Source of the DNA: Nocardia transvalensis NBRC 15921
GTDB taxonomy: Bacteria; Actinomycetota; Actinomycetes; Mycobacteriales; Mycobacteriaceae
Assembly: GCF_000308875.1 (NCBI RefSeq)
Contig: NZ_BAGL01000127.1
Coordinates: 1 to 64,000, forward strand
Direction: 5' to 3'
Length of the DNA stretch: 64,000 nucleotides
Part shown: in pieces, positions 9,916-17,420 of the stretch
Layout of the letters: every line of letters begins with the position of its first letter
Position numbering within the stretch: position 1 is the first letter of the stretch
Made by a program: the position numbers and the translations under genes
The notes under the pieces: model-generated
Databases searched by the model: none
What the model saw: only the letters and a program-made list of their open reading frames with translations
What the model was told of the DNA's origin: nothing

Positions 9916-11492
9916 GGCTGGGCCCTCCGGTTCGCGAACGTGCGCAGTATCCAGGAACGCCCCTGGGTCGGCACCGTCTGCAACGCGTGCCCCGCCGCGC
10001 CCCACCGGCTCAGCAGCGCGTTGGCCGCCGTCCATCCGGTGGTGGCGGCGCGTTCCATGAGGGCGACCGGAAGGTCGATGCGGATGCCGTCACCGGCGAG
10101 CACCAGGTGCGGGTCCGGCGTGCGGACGCCGGGCCGACCCGCGAAATCGCCCGGGGCGAAGCGCGGGCAGTCTTGCCGCCACACCGTCGTCTCGCCGACG
10201 ATCGTCGCCCGCCGTGTCTCGGGATAGAGGCGGTGCAGCCGGGCCAGCAGCGCGCCCCGCAGATCGGCGGGCGGCGTATCCGTCTGGGCGGCAACGGCAT
10301 ACGCGTGCAGTTCGAGGACGCTGCCGCCGTGGCGGCGCGCCCAGTCCGCGGCCTGCCGCTCGTACCGGTCGAGGACGCTGACGTTGTCCAGCGGGCTCAG
10401 TCCACCGGTCGCGACGAATGCGGGCCGGTCGGCGCGCACCGGCCGGTCCAGCCACAGCCGGTGCACCAGAAACGGTGGCGCGGTGCGCAATCCGGCGATC
10501 CGCGCACGCCACTCGGGGTCGCCGAGGTCCGGGGACCGTGCCACGATCTCGCGCAGGCCCCCGATGTCGGTCGCCAGGACGACCGCGTCGGAATCGAAGG
10601 CGGCGCCGGTGGTGTCGCGCAGGCGGAACCCGCCGTCGTGGCGGTCGACGCCGGACACGGTGACGCCGGTATGGATCTTGACGGTGCCGGGTAGCTGCCC
10701 GGCGGTCAGGTACTCCCGCAACGGCTCCCAGAGGCCGACGTCGAAATTGTCCTCGGCCACATCGAAGATCAGGCCCTCGCTCGACCCGAGGAAGTAGATG
10801 TGGAACATCGCGGCGAGTTCGGCCGCGGACATGTGGCGCGGGTGCGCGAAGAAGCTGCGGGAGAACACGTCGAAGGCCAGGTGCCGCGCCGCGTCCGGGA
10901 AACGCACCCGGTGCAGAAAGGTCTCGGCGTCGCAGTCGTCCAGCAGCGTGTAGATCTCGGGGACCGAGACCGCGACCAGCGGCGCCGCGGCCCGCGGGTC
11001 GAGGCGGGTCAGATCGCGCAGCCGGAAGGTCGGGCTGCGCATCGCGAAGGCGAGCGCGTTCCACGGCGGGGTGCGCGGCAGGCCGCGGAAGGTGTCGCGG
11101 CGACCGTCGGCGTCGATCAGCGGGTAGTCCTCCACCGGGCGCAGGCGGCGCAGGCCGGGATCGCTGCGGGACAACAGCTTTCGCAGGTTGTAGTACTGGC
11201 GGAAGAAGGCGTGGAAGCCCCGGTTCATCCCCACGCCGGTGCCGTCGCCGAGCCGTTCGCTCCAGCCGCCGACCCGCCCGCCGAGGTAGTTCTCCCGCTC
11301 GACGAGATCGACCGTGACGCCACGCTCGGCCAGTCCGGTCGCCGCGGCCAGCCCCGCGATACCCGCACCGACGACGGTCACGCGCGGCGGGTCGCCCGCC
11401 TCGGACAGGTCGTGCCTGCCGGGCGCGGCGGGGTGGCGGACCCGGCGCGGATCGGTGCCGATCGTCGCGTCGTCGGGGACCGTGGTGGTCAT
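9912..11492 (-). CDS. crtU: CrtU-type carotenoid desaturase/methyltransferase (isorenieratene synthase family)
   Basis: 526 residues. After a polar stretch of about 36 residues comes the FAD-binding motif VVGAGIAGLAAATGLAERG, then RGFHAFFRQYYNLR, a signature of the CrtU branch of carotenoid oxidoreductases, and a C-terminal DGIRIDLPVALMERAA segment that closes the FAD site. CrtU enzymes convert the beta-ionone rings of beta- or gamma-carotene into aromatic rings by desaturation and methyl migration. The gene starts 3 bp after the crtB stop and overlaps the Rieske gene by 4 bp. A lycopene cyclase (crtY), needed to make the ring substrate, is not in this window. Confidence 0.9.
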   Translation of the reverse strand: MTTTVPDDATIGTDPRRVRHPAAPGRHDLSEAGDPPRVTVVGAGIAGLAAATGLAERGVTVDLVERENYLGGRVGGWSERLGDGTGVGMNRGFHAFFRQYYNLRKLLSRSDPGLRRLRPVEDYPLIDADGRRDTFRGLPRTPPWNALAFAMRSPTFRLRDLTRLDPRAAAPLVAVSVPEIYTLLDDCDAETFLHRVRFPDAARHLAFDVFSRSFFAHPRHMSAAELAAMFHIYFLGSSEGLIFDVAEDNFDVGLWEPLREYLTAGQLPGTVKIHTGVTVSGVDRHDGGFRLRDTTGAAFDSDAVVLATDIGGLREIVARSPDLGDPEWRARIAGLRTAPPFLVHRLWLDRPVRADRPAFVATGGLSPLDNVSVLDRYERQAADWARRHGGSVLELHAYAVAAQTDTPPADLRGALLARLHRLYPETRRATIVGETTVWRQDCPRFAPGDFAGRPGVRTPDPHLVLAGDGIRIDLPVALMERAATTGWTAANALLSRWGAAGHALQTVPTQGRSWILRTFANRRAQP

Positions 11493-11495
11493 CGC

Positions 11496-12452
11496 TCACC
11501 TCTTTCGCGTTGTCGCGGATGCGGGTCGCGGCGAGCGCCGGCGCGACCACAGGGCGTGCAGCAGGCCGCGGCCGCCGACCACCGCCCGGCGCGGCGTCCC
11601 CACGCGGGCCCGCTGCGCGAAGATGTCGAAGTCGAGCGTCTCTATGCGGTCGAGGATCTCCGAGTACAGGGTCAGCGCGACGGCGACGCAGGGCCGCGAC
11701 CGCGGGGCCAGCATGGCGATCCCCGCCCGAGCGTACCCATAGAGTTCGCGGGTGTCGGCATGCTGCGCGACCAGGGCGCGCCGCACCCGCGGGTCGGTGC
11801 GGCGGTGCGCCTGGCACCACAGCAGCAGATCGCGGTCGACATCGTGCGCGGCCAGTTCGTCGGCGGGCAGATACACCCGGTCGCGCAGCAGGTCCTCGTT
11901 CACATCGCGCAGGAAGTTCGTGAGCTGGAACGCCTTTCCGAGCGCGGCCGCGTACGGGGCGGCCTCCTCCGGCGGCGCGACCGTGCCCAGGACCGGCAGC
12001 ACCTGCAACCCGATGACCTCGGCCGAACCGTAGACGTAGCGGTCGAGGGCCGCCCGGTCCGGATAGTCGGTCACGGTGAGATCCATGCGCATCGAGGTCA
12101 GGAACGCGTCGAAAAGCTCACGGGAGATCCCGTAGGACCGCACGGTGTCCAGGACCGCGGGCAGCACCGGATCGGCCTCGGCGTCACCGGCGCGGAACCG
12201 GTCGGCCAGCACGTCCAGCCGCGCGGCGCGCTCGCCGGCCGGCCGCGCGGGGTCGACCTCGTCGAGGATGTCGTCGGCGCGGCGTGCGAAGCCGTAGAGC
12301 GCGTGGATCGCCGGGCGCTGATCGGGGGCCAGCAGGCGGGTGGCGAGGAAGAAGGTCTTGCCGTGGCGGGCGTTGAGGGTCCGGCAGGCCCGGTACGACC
12401 CGAGCAGCCGCGGATCGGTGCTGCGGTCGAGCGCGAACATGGTGCGCGGCAT
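11496..12452 (-). CDS. crtB: Phytoene synthase
   Basis: 318 residues. It joins two geranylgeranyl diphosphates into phytoene. The two Asp-rich motifs of squalene/phytoene synthases are present: RRADDILDEVD in the N-terminal third and LRDVNED near the middle, within QLTNFLRDVNEDLLRDRVYLP as a whole region. The ATG at 12452 has GGAA close upstream and lies 10 bp after the crtI stop. Upstream in-frame codons would lie inside crtI. The C-terminus is basic and probably disordered. Confidence 0.93.
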   Translation of the reverse strand: MPRTMFALDRSTDPRLLGSYRACRTLNARHGKTFFLATRLLAPDQRPAIHALYGFARRADDILDEVDPARPAGERAARLDVLADRFRAGDAEADPVLPAVLDTVRSYGISRELFDAFLTSMRMDLTVTDYPDRAALDRYVYGSAEVIGLQVLPVLGTVAPPEEAAPYAAALGKAFQLTNFLRDVNEDLLRDRVYLPADELAAHDVDRDLLLWCQAHRRTDPRVRRALVAQHADTRELYGYARAGIAMLAPRSRPCVAVALTLYSEILDRIETLDFDIFAQRARVGTPRRAVVGGRGLLHALWSRRRSPRPASATTRKR

Positions 12453-12462
12453 GGTGTTCCGA

Positions 12463-13986
12463 TCAGAGAGCGGGTTGGGTGGACCTGCGTGCGGCGAGGC
12501 GTCGCGCCGGTGCGGGCACGGGACCGGTGACGCGGTCCGCGGCCAGCCGGCCGGAGATGAGTACGGGCGGGATGCCGACGCCGGGCACGGTGCAGCCACC
12601 GGCCAGGACCACGTTGTCCAAGCCACGAATCATGTTGGCGGGCCGGAACGGACCGGTCTGGGCGAAGGTGTGCGCGAGGGCGAAGGGGCTGCCGGCCAGC
12701 ATGCCGCGGCGGGCCCAGTCGGCGGGCGTGGTGATGCGCAGGACCTCGGTCCCGGATAGCGGCGCCGGAAGCCGGTCTCGCACGGTGGCCAGGATCTCCT
12801 CGGCGTAGGCGGGCCCGAATCCGTCCCAATTGATCGGCCCCCGAACGAGATTGGGCACCGGCGCGAGCATGTACAGCAGATCGCGCCCGGGCGGGGCGAG
12901 GGTCGCGTCGCCCGCGGTGGCCCGGGTGACCAGCAGCGACGGATCGGTCATGACGCGCCCGCCGGTGATGATGTCGCGGAACGCCTCCGCCCACGCCCGG
13001 CCGAACAGCAGCGAGTGGTGCGCGATCTCGGGCGCGGCGTCACAGCCGACGTGCACGACCACCGCCGAGGGCGCCGCGTCGGGCCGCAGCGGTCGCCGGG
13101 ACCGGTGGCCCAGCAGCCGATAGGTGTCGGGCAGGTCGGTGGTGCACACGATCGCGTCGCACGGCACCCGGTCGCCCGCCTCGGTGCGGACCTCGTCGAT
13201 CCGGGATCCGGTGCGGTCCAGCGCCGTCACGGTGGTGTCGTACCGGAAGCTCACGCCGGCGGCGGTGGCCGCGGCGGCGAGGGCGTCGGGCAGGGCGCGC
13301 ATTCCGCCGCGCGGGAACCAGACCCCGCCGATGGTGTCCATGTACGCGATCACGGCGTAGGCGGCCACCGCGTGGGCGGGCGCCACACCGGCATACAGGG
13401 ATTGGAAGGTGAAGACGCGGCGCAGCTCCGGATCGGTGATGTGGGACGCGACCGCGCGGTCCCAGCGGCGGAATCCGCCCAGGGCGGTGAGCCGGGCCAG
13501 CGCCGGGGTCAGCATCGACAGCGGCGAATCGAAGTTCGCGGCGATGAAATCGTCGAATTCGCACCGGTAGAGCCGGGTCAGCCAGGACCGCAGGCTGCGG
13601 TATCCGGCCGCCTGCCCGGGACCCGCGAAATCGGTGACGGCATCGGCCATCCGCTCGGCGTCGGTGTGGATCTCGAGCTGCCGCCCATCGGCGTAGTGGG
13701 CGCGGTAGGCGGGGTCGACGGGGTCGAGCGTGAGTCGGTCGGCGGTACTCTCGCCGACCGCCGCGAATACCTCGTCGACGAGGTCCGGCATGGTCAGCAC
13801 GGTCGGGCCGGTGTCGAGGCGGTAGCCGCGCACGTCGGCGCGCCCGGTGCGGCCGCCGGGCGCCGGCTCGCGTTCGAGCACCGTCACCCGCCGCCCGCGA
13901 CCGGCCAGGTGCAGGGCGGCCGACAGGCCCGCCAGCCCGGCGCCGATGACGACGATGTGGTCGCTGTGCCCGGTGGTCGTGCGCAT
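12463..13986 (-). CDS. crtI: Phytoene desaturase
   Basis: 507 residues, the usual CrtI length. N-terminal dinucleotide motif VVIGAGLAGLSAALHLAGRG, then the C-terminal FAD motif with GGCTVPGVGIPPVLISG, diagnostic of bacterial CrtI. It introduces double bonds into phytoene, normally giving lycopene. It lies 10 bp after crtE and 10 bp before crtB, so one transcript is very likely. The last 20 residues are Arg/Ala-rich and outside the catalytic fold. Confidence 0.95.
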   Translation of the reverse strand: MRTTTGHSDHIVVIGAGLAGLSAALHLAGRGRRVTVLEREPAPGGRTGRADVRGYRLDTGPTVLTMPDLVDEVFAAVGESTADRLTLDPVDPAYRAHYADGRQLEIHTDAERMADAVTDFAGPGQAAGYRSLRSWLTRLYRCEFDDFIAANFDSPLSMLTPALARLTALGGFRRWDRAVASHITDPELRRVFTFQSLYAGVAPAHAVAAYAVIAYMDTIGGVWFPRGGMRALPDALAAAATAAGVSFRYDTTVTALDRTGSRIDEVRTEAGDRVPCDAIVCTTDLPDTYRLLGHRSRRPLRPDAAPSAVVVHVGCDAAPEIAHHSLLFGRAWAEAFRDIITGGRVMTDPSLLVTRATAGDATLAPPGRDLLYMLAPVPNLVRGPINWDGFGPAYAEEILATVRDRLPAPLSGTEVLRITTPADWARRGMLAGSPFALAHTFAQTGPFRPANMIRGLDNVVLAGGCTVPGVGIPPVLISGRLAADRVTGPVPAPARRLAARRSTQPAL

Positions 13987-13996
13987 GCTGCTCCTT

Positions 13997-15124
13997 CTAC
14001 ACCTGATTCGTCGCGCAGATCAGCCCCAGACCGTCGAGCAGGCGGCGAGCCCGCTCGGGCAGCGCGGCCGCGTCGATCGCCTGCCGGGCCTCGGTGAGGC
14101 GATCGCCGATCATGTCCTCCATGCGGTCGCGCGCGCCCGACGCGGTGATGAGTTCCCGCAGGCGCTCGATCGCGCCCACGCCGACAGCCGGCGCGGCCAG
14201 CAGCGCGTCCAGTTCGTGGCGCACACCGGGTTTCGCGAGTCGCCGGGCCGTGACGACGACCGTGGTGGCCTTGTGCTGGGCCAGATCCCCGTCGCCGGGC
14301 TTGCCGGTGGTCTCGTCGGCGCCGAAGACGCCCAGCAGGTCGTCGCGCAACTGGAACGCCTCGCCGACCACCCGCCCGTAGCGGCCGAGCGCGGACAGGA
14401 CGCGCTCGTCGCAGCCGGCCATCGCCGCACCCATCTCGAGCGGGCGGCGCACGGTGTAGTTGCCGGACTTCGCGCGGGCGACGGCCAGCACGTCCTCGAA
14501 GCGGGGGTCGGTGCGGGCGTCGTTGAGCAGATCGGCGAACTGGCCGAGCGCGAGTTCGACGCGCATGGCGTCGTAGCGGGGCCACACCCGGTGCAGGGCG
14601 TCGGCCCCGATTCCGCTGTCGCGCAGCATCTTGTCGGCCCACACCAGGCAGATATCGGCGAGCAGGACCGCCGCGGATTCGCCGAATCGGGCGGCGTCGC
14701 CCGGCAGGTCCAAGGTCTTGTGCTGACCGGTGAAATCGCTGTGGCCCGCCGGGGCGCCGCGCCGGACCCCGGATTCGTCCATCACATCGTCCTGGATCAG
14801 CGCGAACGCGTGGACCAGCTCCAGGGCGGAGGAGGCCCGCAGCGCGGCCGGATCGGGGGCCGCGCCGCACAGCCAGCCCGCGTACATGAAGGTCGAGCGC
14901 AGGCATTTCCCGCCCATCACATACCGGTGCGCGATGCCGTCGAGCGCGATGCCGCGCACCACGCCGAGGCGGTTGCCGAGCAGGAACGTCTCGAGTTCGT
15001 CGAGCACGCGCTCCCGTGTCGCGGCCCGCCAGTCGGCGGCGGTGGCCGCGCCCTCCCCGTGAAGATCCCCGAGAACCGCTGCGGGACAGGATATTCGGAC
15101 ATGTTCATCGGCGGCGGTATTCAC
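13997..15124 (-). CDS. crtE: Geranylgeranyl diphosphate synthase, first gene of the carotenoid operon
   Basis: 375 residues from a GTG at 15124 with GAGGAG 6 bases upstream. First Asp-rich motif DDVMDESGVRRG (DDxxD), second motif LRDDLLGVFG, and the Gly-Lys-x-Leu-Arg segment GGKCLR that binds the diphosphate. It builds the C20 precursor for CrtB. As the operon leader it is divergent from the CarH/LitR-type regulator, and a direct-repeat operator lies about 90-110 bp upstream of its start. Confidence 0.93.
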   Translation of the reverse strand: MNTAADEHVRISCPAAVLGDLHGEGAATAADWRAATRERVLDELETFLLGNRLGVVRGIALDGIAHRYVMGGKCLRSTFMYAGWLCGAAPDPAALRASSALELVHAFALIQDDVMDESGVRRGAPAGHSDFTGQHKTLDLPGDAARFGESAAVLLADICLVWADKMLRDSGIGADALHRVWPRYDAMRVELALGQFADLLNDARTDPRFEDVLAVARAKSGNYTVRRPLEMGAAMAGCDERVLSALGRYGRVVGEAFQLRDDLLGVFGADETTGKPGDGDLAQHKATTVVVTARRLAKPGVRHELDALLAAPAVGVGAIERLRELITASGARDRMEDMIGDRLTEARQAIDAAALPERARRLLDGLGLICATNQV

Positions 15125-15215
15125 CTGGACTCCTCGAATCGGCAGGACAGCGACTTCGGCCGCGGGGTCGGTGCGTTCCCCTCCCTCGCCGAGTTACCCA
15201 AAGAATACAGCAAAC

Positions 15216-15232
15216 GATGCAAGAATGATGCA
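15216..15232. promoter_or_regulatory. Direct-repeat operator in the crtE / regulator control region
   Basis: GATGCA-N5-GATGCA; on the crtE strand it reads TGCATC-ATTCT-TGCATC. The two copies start 11 bp apart, as expected for side-by-side DNA-binding domains on one face of the helix. The same hexamer at the same spacing recurs at 16141-16157. It probably binds the adjacent MerR-type regulator. Confidence 0.6.
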
Positions 15233-15272
15233 GACCCCTCGGGGCCGAGCCGGAGAACGGAAGGGTGCGAAG

Positions 15273-16124
15273 ATGGCGGATCGCAGCGATCGGCCGGACG
15301 ATGCCGACGACCCTGCCCGGTTCCCGATCGCGGAGGTCGCCCGTCAGGTCGGCGTTCCCGTGGCGACTTTGCGCAGCTGGAACAACCGCTACGGCATCGG
15401 CCCGGCGGGCCACCGCAGCGGCCACCACCGCACCTACACCCATGCCGACGTGGAGGCGCTCATCCGGCTGGTGCGCCTCATCCGCGCGGGTGTGCCCACC
15501 CGCGGCGCGGTCGCGACGGTCTACGGCTCGGTGCTCGTCGAGCGGTCCGAGGCCCTGGTCGAGGCGGCGTTCGACCTCGACACGCCGACCGTGACAAGCC
15601 TGCTGGACGTCCATCTGCGCGCCCGCGGCGTCGTGGCGACCTGGGAACGGCTGTGCCGCCCGGCCCTGACCGGCGTCGCCGCGCGCCAGAGTGCGGGCGA
15701 ATCGTGCATCGATGTCGAACACCTGCTGTCCTGGTGCGTCATGTCGGCCCTGCACCGGATCACGACGACCGGTCCCGGCACCGGGTCGATCGTGCTGGCC
15801 TGCACTCCCGGCGAGCACCACACCCTGCCCCTGGAGGCCGTCCGCGCGGCGCTCGCCGAGCGCGACGTCGCCGCCCGCATGCTGGGCGCCGACGTGCCCG
15901 CCGACGCGCTCCGGGCGGCCCTGACCAGGCACGCCACGACCGGCCGGGCCCTGCTCTGGGCACAGGACGAATCGACCGGGTCCACCTCCGCCGCACAGGC
16001 TGGCATAGACTGTGGCGCAAAGGTTTTCGTGGCCGGTCCCGGATGGCGGCACCTGGCGCCGCCGCGGGGCGCCGTCACCGTCGACAGCCTCGGCGCCGCG
16101 GTCACCGCACTGCTCGACCCCTGA
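15273..16124 (+). CDS. MerR-type regulator of the CarH/LitR cobalamin-photoreceptor family
   Basis: 283 residues; the ATG at 15273 has GGAAGG about 9 bases upstream. Residues 17-80 form a MerR helix-turn-helix (IAEVARQVGVPVATLRSWNNR). Residues 170-283 form a B12-binding-like domain containing PGE-H-H-T-L at 179-185; H183 is at the usual place of the lower-axial cobalamin ligand. An EH pair is present at 149-150, but the Trp nine residues before it, part of the W-x9-EH light-sensing motif of CarH, is replaced (Q139). Family members repress carotenoid genes in the dark when bound to adenosylcobalamin. Position divergent from crtE fits that role. Whether it senses light is open. Confidence 0.8.
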   Translation: MADRSDRPDDADDPARFPIAEVARQVGVPVATLRSWNNRYGIGPAGHRSGHHRTYTHADVEALIRLVRLIRAGVPTRGAVATVYGSVLVERSEALVEAAFDLDTPTVTSLLDVHLRARGVVATWERLCRPALTGVAARQSAGESCIDVEHLLSWCVMSALHRITTTGPGTGSIVLACTPGEHHTLPLEAVRAALAERDVAARMLGADVPADALRAALTRHATTGRALLWAQDESTGSTSAAQAGIDCGAKVFVAGPGWRHLAPPRGAVTVDSLGAAVTALLDP

Positions 16125-16140
16125 ACACGACTACCGAGAA

Positions 16141-16157
16141 TGCATCGAATTTGCATC
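16141..16157. promoter_or_regulatory. Second TGCATC direct-repeat operator
   Basis: TGCATC-GAATT-TGCATC, an 11-bp repeat period identical to the site at 15216-15232. It starts 17 bp after the regulator stop and lies just upstream of a TACAGT-like -10 element (16167-16172) and the small genes that follow. This suggests that those genes belong to the same regulon as crtE. Confidence 0.6.
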
Positions 16158-16171
16158 GCTACGGGGGTACA

Positions 16172-16273
16172 GTGACACGCACCGAAGCACCTGTCCCCGC
16201 GAAGGACCCGCGCGCACCCCGCACGGGTCCGGTTGACGACGTACCGAAACGGAAATGCGAACGCCTGCAATGA
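16172..16273 (+). CDS. Possible 33-residue leader peptide coupled to the next gene
   Basis: A GTG at 16172 opens a frame of 33 codons whose TGA (16271-16273) overlaps the ATG at 16270 of the next gene. The peptide is Pro/Arg-rich with no known domain. There is no clear ribosome site, so the only support is the exact start-stop overlap and its position after the operator. Translation is possible but unproven. Confidence 0.3.
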   Translation: MTRTEAPVPAKDPRAPRTGPVDDVPKRKCERLQ

Positions 16274-16548
16274 CATTCCACTACCTCGTACGCGCGATTC
16301 GCGCCAACGACAAGCGTTCGGTGGTGTATGTGCCCGCCCTGGACGTGTGGACCGTGACAGACGACAACCCCGCCGACATCGCCGCGAAGGCCAAGTCGAT
16401 GATCGCCGACACCGTGCTACGGAGGACTCGCTTCGAGATCACCATCGACACCTCGACCTCACCGCCGGGCACCGAGCCCGAGGCCGACGAGCTGTTCCGC
16501 CACACGGCCGGCATGCGGCGGTGGGAACCGCGGGACGGCGACGAGTAG
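16270..16548 (+). CDS. Small protein of unknown function
   Basis: 92 residues from the ATG at 16270; an in-frame ATG at 16255 would add five. I do not recognise the family. The sequence looks globular, with alternating charged and hydrophobic residues and an acidic C-terminus ending in GDE, and no membrane segment. The region resembles small HicB-like or immunity-type folds only vaguely, so no function is assigned. It follows the second TGCATC operator and may respond to the same regulator as crtE. Confidence 0.55.
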   Translation: MTFHYLVRAIRANDKRSVVYVPALDVWTVTDDNPADIAAKAKSMIADTVLRRTRFEITIDTSTSPPGTEPEADELFRHTAGMRRWEPRDGDE

Positions 16549-16561
16549 CCCGGCGAGACGG

Positions 16562-16705
16562 CTATTCGATCGACTTGGCGACCAGCAGCAGCACCGCGAC
16601 GATGCCGCCCGCCATCAGCAGCCCGTAGTGCCCCGCGGAACCGCCGTAGTCGACCACCGAGACGCCGACGATGAGCGCCATCACGAAAAACCACACACGC
16701 TTCAT
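16562..16705 (-). CDS. Small membrane protein
   Basis: 47 residues from the ATG at 16705, with GGGAG 7 bases upstream. Two hydrophobic stretches (residues 3-18 and 27-43) joined by a short Gly-rich turn predict a two-helix hairpin in the membrane. No known family. It converges on the plus-strand small gene that ends 13 bp away. Confidence 0.6.
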   Translation of the reverse strand: MKRVWFFVMALIVGVSVVDYGGSAGHYGLLMAGGIVAVLLLVAKSIE

Positions 16706-16811
16706 CGTCGGCTCCCTCGCACTCGCCCTCAACGGTATGAGCTGCGTCTTCCCTTGCGCCACAGGCAGATAGGCGAAGGGCAGCGCAGGGGCGACGGCCG
16801 GACGGAGAAGG

Positions 16812-17306
16812 TCAGGCGCGGTACCTCGCGATGGGCTCTCCGGTGCCCGTGGCGAGCAGTTGCGGCAGGCTCTTCGTGATGTAGAACGTCCAGCCGCGCG
16901 AGCAGGCGTCGAAGCATTCCGATCCGGCGGCGGTCAGGCCCTCGTGGACGAAACGCAGCGTGGTCCCGTCCGGTGTCGCGGCGATGTCGAAGACGACGTC
17001 GGTGCCCGTCCACTCGTCGTGGTCGGCGATGAAACTGAGGTACGCGTCGACGACGTGCCAGACGACCCGCCGCCCCGGATCCGCCTCGGTGACGAGGAAC
17101 CGGCAGAAGCGAATTCCCTTGTCCGCCCGGACGGCCTCGCCCGGATACTCGCAGTCGTCGGTGAACACGAATTCGTCGTGCGGCGCGGCGGTGGCGCCGA
17201 TGATGTTCGCGCTCCACCATCCGCGCACATCGGTGACGGCGGCGAAGACCTCCTCCGGGGTGTGGGCGACGGTGATCGTGGCGTTCAGGCTCTCGGTGTG
17301 CGACAT
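16812..17306 (-). CDS. SRPBCC (AHSA1-like) domain protein
   Basis: 164 residues from the ATG at 17306, which has a strong AGAGAGGTGAG site upstream; a longer frame to 17342 lacks one. The pattern ATITVAHTPEEVFAAVTDVRGWW at the start and RGWTFYITKSLPQLL at the end is typical of the START-like AHSA1 group, which bind small hydrophobic ligands or act as polyketide-cyclase-like proteins. Members are often encoded near YCII/ECF sigma genes, as here. Ligand unknown. Confidence 0.8.
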   Translation of the reverse strand: MSHTESLNATITVAHTPEEVFAAVTDVRGWWSANIIGATAAPHDEFVFTDDCEYPGEAVRADKGIRFCRFLVTEADPGRRVVWHVVDAYLSFIADHDEWTGTDVVFDIAATPDGTTLRFVHEGLTAAGSECFDACSRGWTFYITKSLPQLLATGTGEPIARYRA

Positions 17307-17420
17307 CTGTCTCACCTCTCTGTTCGGTGGATTACGCCCCACCGACGAACGAGGTCCGCCGACATCGACACCGAGCCGGAAATTTCTTCGACAAGATCCG
17401 CGGAGGCGTAGCCGCGCAGG

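Noticed and set aside
9916..10035. Longer N-terminus of the Rieske protein (start at 10035)
   Set aside because: It would overlap crtU by more than 100 bases and adds low-complexity residues. The GTGA overlap at 9912-9915 fits the operon pattern.
13847..16273. 808-codon plus-strand open frame
   Set aside because: It crosses crtI and crtE antisense and the MerR gene out of frame. Only its last 33 codons (from GTG 16172) are kept as a tentative leader.
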